A DNA stretch of 64,000 nucleotides from Tubiluchus corallicola (Eukaryota > Priapulida > Priapulimorpha > Priapulimorphida > Tubiluchidae). The position numbers were made by a program, and so were the translations under genes. Each line of letters starts with the position of its first letter. Position 1 is the stretch's first letter. Shown piece by piece: positions 34,680-64,000 of the stretch. The stretch spans positions 129,501 through 193,500 of the forward strand of contig JAQGDQ010000062.1 in NCBI GenBank assembly GCA_030141605.1. Reading direction: 5' to 3'. A model generated the notes under the pieces. It was given only the letters and a program-made list of their open reading frames with translations. It ran no database searches and was not told the origin of the DNA.

Positions 34680-37569
34680 TAGGCATGCAAAACAGTATTA
34701 AACAACACGTTTTACAACTATGCAGGTAGTTTGTTCGCCATCATTTTATTTAATTATCACATCATTTATAGCAGCATTCCAGATTCTCGTGTTATCTTAA
34801 TAAGTCATTTCATATTCACCTGCATTTTACTTTCTTTTGTATATTTATGGCCAGTTGGCAGGCATAGCAATGTTTATGTTTTTATAGCATGCGATGACTG
34901 TGTGAAACATCATAACTTAAAGTTTTTGAATAATTTGAGAGCAGTTCACCTTATTAACAGAACGTTATGCTGTATATGCCTCTCTCTGGCTATAGAGCTG
35001 GTACTAATGCAAGTATTATATACACATTACTGCCAAATCTCACAAGCACCGGATTTTATACAATGTTCATTGTACATTATTTCTCACCATCTGTGTACAT
35101 TTTCTAAGTTTTGCACTCCTTTATTTATTTCTTCCATTTGTCTGGAGAGGTTTCTTACGATAAATTGCCGTTTCTAACTCTTGTTCTGTATCTAGTTCTT
35201 GATAAGGTGATAGCTTCGTTTACAGCACAGTTGTTCTATGATATGAATATTCTGAATAACAGCATCACCATTGTGGCAATAAACGCCTGTGTTGCAGAAG
35301 ACACGCGTACACTGGAAGCTGCACTCGCTTCTAAAAAAGGCAATTTTTTGTTTATTTCAACATGAATTTTGCATTTGCAGGTTTTTGTGATCAAATTATT
35401 AAGCAAGCTACCTATTGAAGTTAAACAAATGTCAGCTGGTAATATTGGTAAAAATAAACAAGTCATTCATTCAGTTGCAATTTTAGAAGATATTTAGATC
35501 CTTCTAAATTAATTATCTAATCAACTTCCATTCAGGAACAGTTTTACTTGAATGAGTGGGAGCTACAGTAACTCCTTCACACTTTATTCTAATTGCTGTG
35601 CAAAAATCGAAAAACTTGATCTAAAACCAGTTGGGTACAGGTTGGTAACACTGACAGTGCAATCTTTATCAATTTCGTGGAGTATTAACAGTCATATTTT
35701 TTGGCCAAAAATTCATTGTTTTTCACACACATCTGTCAAAATGATTCATATAAAATTAATAGGTAATTATGCATTATTAATAAAGCACTTCCTACCATCT
35801 GTAGATTTTGAGTGAGGCACAGTTAATCCTTGTGGTGTTTTCTCTCTGTTACCCTGATTTCCATTGACTAAAGATCCTGTAACAATATGGAATGTTTTGA
35901 GATAACAATATTTTGGATAACAGGTTTTAGCTTTTTATCAACTACGTCTAATGAATGTAGTGTAATATGCAGGAAACTGACTATAACATAATACATTAAT
36001 TGAGCCCTATTTCATGGCACACATTTTCTAGTTTCCCGAAAGAGTTAAAACAGCTGACCCGATATAAGTTTTGGTTCTAATTGTCCATATGTAGTTTACA
36101 AACTTTTGAGTCTGATAACTGATTTAGCTAATAGGCATGAGTACCTGCCCAACTCTTTTGTTTCTTATTGCCCTTAATCATATAGGGTCATGCAAGACGG
36201 CATGAGTGTCATACCCGATTTGTCTCTGTTGATATTTAGCTCATTCTCTTCAACTTTTTCATCATGAAAGTTGTTCTGGTGTTTCGATGTGACCATGGAA
36301 GCTGTTGTACTTGTTAAAGGAAGTGGTATTTCTGCAAAGGTGAAAATTTCGTTGATTTAGTACATGTGATTATTGCAGATGAATCATTCAATTATTTATA
36401 TCAACACGTGACACATTGTATCAAGGTCTGCTTGTAAATAGGAAATTCGTCAACTTTAATGTGGTATAGAGGGCATATAAAAATCTGTTTATTAAAGTTC
36501 AAAAATTGCAGTAATGTGTGCAATTATGTGTTGAGTAAACTAAGCTTCTTGACAAACTGTGAGATTGTCACACTTATCTGCTAAGCAAAATTTAGCTTTT
36601 TCATCAACTTTCCTGAAAACACATGAAAGTATTTTGTGAAAATGCTTACAGTTATGTGCTAAGCGAATTAAATTTTTGGGTAGCCTGCAAGAATGTTGTT
36701 ACTAGTTAAGCAAATTAGGTGTTCATGGAAACTGAAATTGTCTATAGTTTTCTGATAAACAAATTAAACTCTAGCATACTATGAAATTACATCAAAATGG
36801 AATCTATTGCCAAACGGTTTCGAACAAAACTGTTCATTATCAAGACATCTAAAACAAAGAAATTTGCCAGAATTTAGAAACAACATCGAATTGCAATTCA
36901 GTAGTTAATAGCCAAAATATATGTTATATAGTGTTAAATAGATAATTTAACAATTTACCTTACAGACTACATGTCTTGATTGACATGAAACCATGTAACA
37001 CTTCACAAACAAACAAACCAATATATAGTTCATCAGGCTGTATCAGTACTTGTTTTTTTACTGCAATACATGCTTTATTTCGGAAGACTTTTTCAATCTT
37101 ATTTCTTCGGTGAGGTTTTAGCACAAAAGAGATCAGAGAGGACAAAGTTCAACGTCACAGGCTCAAAAAATATCAAAATAATTTTTTTGCCCATATCAGG
37201 CAAAAATTTCATGTGAGGGCACATATCAGGCAATATGTGCAGAGCACTTCTATTGAGTCATTGTTTTTCATGTCTTTGCATTTGACACTTCCATGTTTAA
37301 CTATTAGTTTTGAAGGTAGTCAGTGCTGCATATAATTAAAGAAATAAGAGATTTTATACCGTCTTCGCGTAAATGCTAATTGTCGCATTTTCAATAATTA
37401 CAATGCCAAAAACCTAAAGCGGTAACCAACTCGAGCAGTTTTCTGAGCAAGCAGTGAAAATTATGTTAATGAACTGTACATGCCATGAGGTGTAAAAACT
37501 GCAAAAGTGTCAGTTGAAACACAAAGTTACACAAACCTTTCACCATCTTTGAAACAGTTACTCTAAATT

Positions 37570-37575
37570 TTTATT
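37570..37575 (-). terminator. Candidate polyadenylation signal for the lachesin-like gene
   Basis: AATAAA on the minus strand lies 16 bases beyond the end of the 35-bp repeat array. If the tentative terminal exon is right, the array forms most of the 3' UTR and this hexamer is well placed to end the transcript. Confidence 0.35.
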
Positions 37576-37590
37576 AATTTCTCTTGACGT

Positions 37591-38010
37591 ACAATACTAG
37601 TATAACAACTGCAATTATAACAGGAACAATACTAGTATAACAACTGCAATTAAAACAGGAACAATACCAGTATAACAACTGCAATTAAAACAGGAACAAT
37701 ACCAGTATAACAACTGCAATTAAAACAGGAACTATACCAGTATAACAACTGCAATTAAAACAGGAACAATACCAGTATAACAACTGCAATTAAAACAGGA
37801 ACAATACCAGTATAACAACTGCAATTAAAACAGGAACAATACCAGTATAACAACTGCAATTATAACAGGAACAATACCAGTATAACAACTGCAATTAAAA
37901 CAGGAACAATACCAGTATAACAACTGCAATTATAACAGGAACAATACCAGTATAACAACTGCAATTATAACAGGAACAATACCAGTATAACAACTGCAAT
38001 TATAACAGGA
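37591..38010. repeat. Minisatellite, 35 bp x 12
   Basis: Twelve head-to-tail 35-bp units fill 37591-38010 exactly. A unit begins ACAATACCAGTATAACAACT and ends AACAGGA. Variation is limited: ACTAG versus CCAG in the first two units, ATTATAAC versus ATTAAAAC, and one ACTATACC. Because 35 is not a multiple of three, each unit shifts frame by one. On the minus strand every unit includes TTATAATTGCAG or TTTTAATTGCAG, which looks like a 3' splice site. Confidence 0.97.
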
Positions 38011-38129
38011 TAACGGAAGCAGTGTATTAACCTTCCTGACGTGCAGATCGTTTACATTAGCAGTATTCGCTGCTCGTGTAAATTGTCTGTGAGAATTTCG
38101 AGCAGATTTTCCAGTTTTTAGTATTTCCA
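37930..38129 (-). CDS. Tentative last coding exon of the lachesin-like gene (hydrophobic tail)
   Basis: The minus strand has AG at 38131-38130 followed by a phase-1 frame, which matches the phase-1 donor of the preceding Ig3 exon. It encodes 66 residues (323-388): a basic, polar linker, then LLPLSCYNCSCYTGIVPV and a run of aliphatic residues ending LVLFLL and a stop. Such a tail suits a GPI-anchor signal or a membrane anchor, as expected for this family. The last 27 residues come from units 1-3 of the 35-bp minisatellite. The acceptor has a poor pyrimidine tract (ATTTCAACAAG), so the exon is only a candidate. No better hydrophobic tail was found between here and the Ig3 exon. Confidence 0.42.
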
Positions 38130-38654
38130 CTTGTTGAAATATTTATCCCAACAACTGTGAAGTCGTCTGAGTTTACAGTGTTTAAGGTTGATGATGTGCT
38201 GTTCAATATGTATTAACGGGCAGTCGAGTAAAAAAGTGTTTATTGGTTTTATAGTGCGTTAAAATGTCATATTACATGTGCTTTAGTGAGGCTGTAAGTT
38301 ACAAAACAGCAACCTCCAAATTACTGCTGAGATCTTTAACCGTGTAAGGGACTCATTAAAACTTAGGACTCTGCTCGAATGGCATTGAAATATGGCTTTC
38401 TACATGGGTACATCCGCCCGCGTCACTGCCTGTTCAAAACGAGCGCGCCGGTGCTATTAATAATTGTAACTTTATGAAACTTGTACTAATTATACAAAGT
38501 GCATATCAATTTCATTCACAAGCTTCCAACATTTTCGTCCATTTTGAAATAAACTGAACTTCTTGAAAGAGTGGACTTTCCATTGAAGAGCTTTATAGTA
38601 TAATAAGCGAAATATTTACTAAGCTAGTCAATTTCCTGTAGACAAGTAAATACA

Positions 38655-39010
38655 TTGGCTGAGGACTGACTGACTGGCTGAGCAACTCAGCGGCTTGTTC
38701 ACTGACCGACTGCCAAATTCAAACAAGTGACCGACTGATGAAATGATGACTAACGACTGGCTAACCAACTGATATGATGTCTGTTCGTACTAACTGACTG
38801 ACTGACCAACTACTTCACTGATTTATTCACAGAAATTGACTAAATTACTTACCGGATGCACCTAACCGCCCTGCTGGTCAATCACCTAATATAACTCGCT
38901 TACTGATCACTGATTTACTAACTGCCAGTACTTGTAACTGACTGTCTTATTCAAAATGTCTAGAACTAATAGACTGATTAACTAACATGACTGAATGAGT
39001 GACTTTTTAA
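38655..39010. repeat. Degenerate GACT/CTGA-rich simple sequence
   Basis: Words such as GACTGACTGACTGG, CTGACCGACTG and TAACTGACTGACTGACC recur with heavy divergence. This looks like a decayed tetranucleotide microsatellite. No coding potential is seen. Confidence 0.6.
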
Positions 39011-39477
39011 CTCGGCAGTGACTCTGATTAGCCCGTAGAAGATGCATTTAGAAAACTCTTGCTGCTGACTAATTTATTACAGGGTAGTTTAAATCTCCCG
39101 TTAAATGGCTGAAGATAGCGCCGATTGATCGTTTGCTAAAAAAGAAGAATAGTAATTCAAACTTATTACGCCATATGTGTTTGTAACTAGTGGAAAAGCT
39201 AAGGTAGCAGTTAAGTCTGCTCAGCTTTGTTCAGCAGGTGGATTGGTGGAACAAGCAACCACTAATGCAGCGTGCTTAACAGACTCCGTGCTCTCTGATA
39301 TTGCTAGATGACATTTGAGAATAGCGATCTATTATTGGTCATCTCAGACGGATAGAACCAGGAAAAACCTTTTGTCAAAGTTCGTAGAATAGGTTTACAT
39401 CTATAACACGCTTAAGTAACAGATCTATTTAAAATTACTATGCATTTGTATTGTATTGAATTTCAGGATGGTATAAA

Positions 39478-40524
39478 ATGTTAGGCAAAAATTATGTAAA
39501 GCTTTTCTGCCTGGCACTGACTGCTTTTCTCTTGCTGTGTTTATGTTTGTGCCTTTCTGTGCTTGATGATGAGGGGGCACAGAAAACTCGCGTTGCCAAC
39601 GGGTTAAATATGTTAGGTGCACCAGCTGTGCACGAGCATTGCAAGAACAGTGACTACGTAAAACCACAAAGCATTTTAGTTTCCTTGATGAATTCACTGG
39701 GTCTTTGGGATGTGCCAGAAAAAGTATATGAGAAAAGAAAACAACGCGTCACGGATTTGTGTGGCCCGGGGGATCAGCAACTGGAATTCCGGAGACTCAA
39801 GCGGCGACTGTTCGTGAATGAAAAGTTTAGGTTCATTTACTGTCCAGTTCCTAAAGTTGCAACAACAAACTTTATACGTATAATGGCGGTGTTAGAAAAT
39901 AAAGACATCGGTGATGTAATGAATATAAGACACCTTACAGCTCGTAAAATGAAGTTACCCAGGCTTTCTCATTTTGAACCTGAAAGCCAGAAAAGAATGA
40001 TTAAACACTACTTCAAGTTTGTATTTGTAAGGAATCCTTTGGATCGTATCGTGTCAGCTTACCGGGACAAAGTGCTATCTGGGTGGGATAATCATCATCA
40101 ACAGTACATGGATAATATTCGTAAATACTTAAACCGAATGAACGCCAGAATTGGTCGTAACATTACAGGTGAAAAATTTGAGGAATTTGTGGAATACTTA
40201 CTGCAGCCTGAGTCTAGAGCTTTCACTAGGATGAATCAGCACTGGGCTTCGTCAGTTGAATTGTGCAAACCATGTGACATCAAATATGACTTTATAGGAA
40301 AGTATGAAACCATAGCAGACGATACGAATTATTTAATTAAGTTACTCAACATAAGCGAGGTAGTTCGATTTCCGAAGAAATCAGAGTCAGACAAGAAACA
40401 CGAGAGAGCAACATGGCCATCATTTGGTGACTATTATCACAATGTTTCACAGCCAATTCTAGAGCAACTCTGTGAACAATATAGCGAAGAAATGAGAATG
40501 TTTGATTATCCGTGCTCGATATAA
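39478..40524 (+). CDS. Carbohydrate sulfotransferase, HNK-1ST/CHST8-14 family
   Basis: One uninterrupted 348-aa frame. The enzyme would transfer sulfate from PAPS to a sugar on Golgi glycoproteins or proteoglycans (Sulfotransfer_2 family, which includes HNK-1, chondroitin, dermatan and GalNAc-4 sulfotransferases). It has type II Golgi topology: a short basic N-terminus, a membrane segment at about residues 9-28, then a lumenal stem. The 5'-phosphosulfate-binding motif is CPVPKVATTN (122-131). The 3'-phosphate-binding motif is FVRNPLDRIVSAY (183-195), with Arg185 and Ser193. HWASSVELCKPC (255-266) matches the family's conserved HW...CxPC block. N-glycosylation sequons occur at Asn228, Asn291 and Asn322. 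A TTTCAG just upstream (ending near 39465) may join a 5' UTR exon. I cannot say which sugar it modifies. It lies between two exons of the minus-strand Ig gene if that gene's tail is correctly placed. Confidence 0.93.
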   Translation: MLGKNYVKLFCLALTAFLLLCLCLCLSVLDDEGAQKTRVANGLNMLGAPAVHEHCKNSDYVKPQSILVSLMNSLGLWDVPEKVYEKRKQRVTDLCGPGDQQLEFRRLKRRLFVNEKFRFIYCPVPKVATTNFIRIMAVLENKDIGDVMNIRHLTARKMKLPRLSHFEPESQKRMIKHYFKFVFVRNPLDRIVSAYRDKVLSGWDNHHQQYMDNIRKYLNRMNARIGRNITGEKFEEFVEYLLQPESRAFTRMNQHWASSVELCKPCDIKYDFIGKYETIADDTNYLIKLLNISEVVRFPKKSESDKKHERATWPSFGDYYHNVSQPILEQLCEQYSEEMRMFDYPCSI

Positions 40525-40573
40525 TCTCGCTGAATAGTATAGAAAATTATTTATTTATTATTTGTGCAGAAAT

Positions 40574-40579
40574 AATAAA
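40574..40579 (+). terminator. Candidate polyadenylation signal of the sulfotransferase gene
   Basis: AATAAA begins 50 bases after the sulfotransferase stop codon, giving a very short 3' UTR that ends before the opposing Ig3 exon. Confidence 0.45.
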
Positions 40580-40920
40580 CGGTTCAGAAAAAAACATAGG
40601 TGTCAAAATATGTGAACAGAGTCGATACAGAAAAATTACGCTATATCCTTATGCGAAACAAATTGTTTTTTGTGGCTTGCTGCATAGCGCTTGAATATTC
40701 TAGACAAGTGTATCATCGCTTGACAGGTGCAACTGCCCAGTCCAAGTCTGGTGTCTTGCAGTCCTTGATTTCACAAAATGCCTGTACACAAGGTCGAGTG
40801 TAGATGACACAAACACATATAGTTGCGCGTGAATGGGCGCGTATGAATGATAGCTATTACAGTATAGCCTCGATGTTGTAGTAATATCATTAGGTTTTCT
40901 TACCATAATAATAAACTTAC

Positions 40921-62053
<21,133 letters not shown>

Positions 62054-62630
62054 GTCAGCTTCTACAATAATTCTTCCATATAGATCAATGGCTTGTGTTG
62101 ATTTATCGAAAACATTCCTAAACAGCGTTTTGTGCTTTGTCTTAACTTAACAAGTGCCGATTGCTAGCCATGTTGCTTGTATTTTAATGCCTCTTCTTCA
62201 CATTCTTAAAATGAGGCTGCTTAGCTGATTTACTTTGTGACCACCGCATAGCACTGATTAATAAAAGCGAACCCACAAGAAGCCAGACGTCGCTGCTGGT
62301 TTCTGTCGGAGGAGGTCGCTGCAGTAGCTAGTAAATCTGTGAAGCGGGTGTAGGTGCGAGGATGGAAAAAGAAACAAGCTATTTTGCTCGTTTATTAACG
62401 CAGACTGATAAAACACACAAAGGAAGCCGGCAGAACTCTAGCAAGTGACTAGCAACGGTTGCAGTGGCGGCATTGTTGCAATAACAATCGTGTGGTGTTG
62501 TTGCATGTAAATGCATTAATGTACAGTCAGTGATGAGTAAAGTCATTGTTATCATTGTTATGATTCCTAATAATTGAATAAAGAAGAACAGAACAGCGAG
62601 AAGTGAACAATAAGAGCAAAGGTTAAGCGT
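62054..62630. other. Likely promoter/5' UTR side of the lachesin-like gene
   Basis: This lies just upstream of the minus-strand start codon. It is slightly richer in GC around 62280-62360 than its surroundings. No TATA box or other core element is clear. Confidence 0.3.
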
Positions 62631-62706
62631 AACAACAACAACAACAACGACCACGACAGCGACGGCGACCGCGACAGCGACGGCGACCGCGACGACGACG
62701 ACGACG

Positions 62707-62803
<97 letters not shown>

Positions 62804-62934
62804 CGACCGCGACAGCGACGGCGATCGCGACGACGACGACGACGACGATAACAACAACAATAACAACAGTAGTAGCAACAGCAACAGCAAACAGCAATAG
62901 CAACAGTAACAGCATCAGCAGCAGCAACAACAAC
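62631..62934. repeat. Compound trinucleotide array (CAA)n with CGA blocks
   Basis: A (CAA)n run of about 95 bp (about 62707-62803) is flanked on both sides by related GC-rich blocks, CGACAGCGACGGCGACCGCG on the left and CGACAGCGACGGCGATCGCG on the right, each followed by a run of CGA. CAA/CAG-rich sequence continues to 62934. The poly-Val and poly-Leu frames on the minus strand come from the repeat. Confidence 0.93.
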
Positions 62935-64000
62935 GTTAAGATCTAAAGCTTTTGTAATGGCAGCCAGATCTGTGTTCCAAAATCATATAAAAACAAACAA
63001 CCTGGTTGGCATTAACTACTGAATTTATTAAAATAATTCAGAAAATTCCAAATACGCAATCGGCAACAAACATCAACAACAACAATAGCAGCAGCAGCAA
63101 TAGGAACAGAAACAATAACGTCAACAATAACTTTGACGTGGATGATAACAATAGCTGCACGTGTTACCAAGTGATCAGCAAAGAAAGGAACGTATTACAG
63201 CTCCAACGTTTTGGTAACAAACCAGCGAATTGACAAATGCATTTTTCTTGATCATGAATGTTTCATACAGCTGCAGTGATATGATTTTATCTGTACTGTT
63301 TCACATGGCTATTGCATTTGCTGAACAAATACATAAAATATTAACACCAGGGAGCGCAGAGCTTTATTTCAACAATTCAACATTCGAATCCGGTTTGAGA
63401 CTGATTCGTTTCAGATTTTTAGACTGCGCACTAAATGCCGTAGGCTAGTAATTTGAACTCGTTATCGTGATCCTCCAAAGCAGAAAACTTCCTGGTTGTT
63501 AATTCACTTTAAACCAAATTCAGGAATTTGAAATAGCTATGTCCGTAACGAAAACTGAATTTTATTGGACAGTAATGAAAACAGTGTTTTAGTGGACAGT
63601 AATGGAAGTTTATGATAACATTGAGAAGGTACATTTTGACAGGCTTCCTAGTGTTAGTAATAGGTGTAGTTGAGAAGCCCGGTAATGTACCTGTGTAAAA
63701 CAGGATGCACGTGCAAATTTAGTGACTCCAACCCGTTTCTCTCTGTACTTGATAACAAAAGTCCGTTCAGATGTATTTGTTTTTGAAGAGCTACTGCATG
63801 GTTATGCAATAAAATTTATTTTACACTCTCTGAAGTCAACTCGTCCTTATCTTTCTCATTTGTTGTGAAACTGCATCACTCGCACACTGCCGCTCTGTAC
63901 ATCCTGAGACGGATCCACGCTGGACTCCGGATTCGTTACAATATTAAAGTCAATTATTAATATTCTTTAAAGCTTTTTGCGTTTTTGCGCAGAAAAAGTT
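62935..64000. other. Right end of window, no gene recognised
   Basis: The frames at 63006-63233 (Asn/Ser-rich, from CAA/CAG repeats) and 63230-63448 show no known domain. Nothing else stands out. Confidence 0.35.

Larger units (their letters stand above)
33523..37590. other. Frataxin 3' flank and intergenic DNA
   Basis: No gene of known family recognised. Open frames at 34731-35177 and 35111-35365 are AT-rich and unsupported. The stretch 36360-37550 is featureless apart from scattered repeats. Confidence 0.35.

Noticed and set aside
34731-35177. 148-aa plus-strand open frame, hydrophobic
   Set aside because: It does not start at ATG, is very AT-rich, and its Ile/Leu/Phe/Cys content is what random AT-rich DNA gives. 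No motif or splice context.
62379-62933. Poly-Val and poly-Leu minus-strand frames
   Set aside because: Products of the CAA/CGA trinucleotide array, with no gene context.

Overview
This is a gene-sparse, AT-rich piece of animal nuclear DNA. The genes are split by GT-AG introns of about 80 bp to 10 kb, there are long microsatellites, and decayed non-LTR retrotransposons and short inverted-repeat DNA transposons are scattered through introns and spacers. The gene set (PIN1, CERT1, frataxin, an HNK-1-family carbohydrate sulfotransferase and a three-Ig lachesin/IgLON-type protein) points to an invertebrate bilaterian. I cannot name the species.

Layout. PIN1 (+, 4 coding exons) lies at 907-4057, with a palindromic transposon remnant in intron 1. 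From 4058 to 9643 there is spacer with a TTTC microsatellite and an antisense LINE scrap. CERT1 (+, 13 coding exons, 598 aa, the same length as the short human isoform) lies at 9644-26070. Its introns hold a LINE split by a second insertion, and five inverted-repeat elements. Frataxin (+, 3 coding exons, 200 aa) lies at 30063-33522. The region 33523-39477 has no gene I can name, but holds a 12-unit, 35-bp minisatellite. A single-exon carbohydrate sulfotransferase (+) lies at 39478-40524. A lachesin-like Ig gene on the minus strand starts at 62053 and runs leftward through eight coding exons, the last of which is tentative. If that last exon is right, the sulfotransferase sits on the opposite strand inside its final intron. 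A second intron holds an unrecognised two-exon gene for a small two-membrane-segment protein (49549-49966, minus).

The genes are unrelated housekeeping or membrane genes, not an operon or cassette: a phospho-Ser/Thr-Pro isomerase, an ER-to-Golgi ceramide carrier, a mitochondrial iron-sulfur assembly factor, a Golgi sulfotransferase and a cell-surface adhesion protein. I found no evidence for a coordinated, previously undescribed system. The most unusual points are: (i) the hydrophobic C-terminus of the lachesin-like protein appears to be encoded by the first units of the minisatellite; (ii) its third Ig domain has exchanged the core Cys and Trp positions; (iii) the small two-membrane-segment gene; and (iv) a cluster of about ten TTACATAATG-like motifs in an intron. 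Exon boundaries were read by eye from splice consensus, phase continuity and remembered family sequences; no alignment was run.
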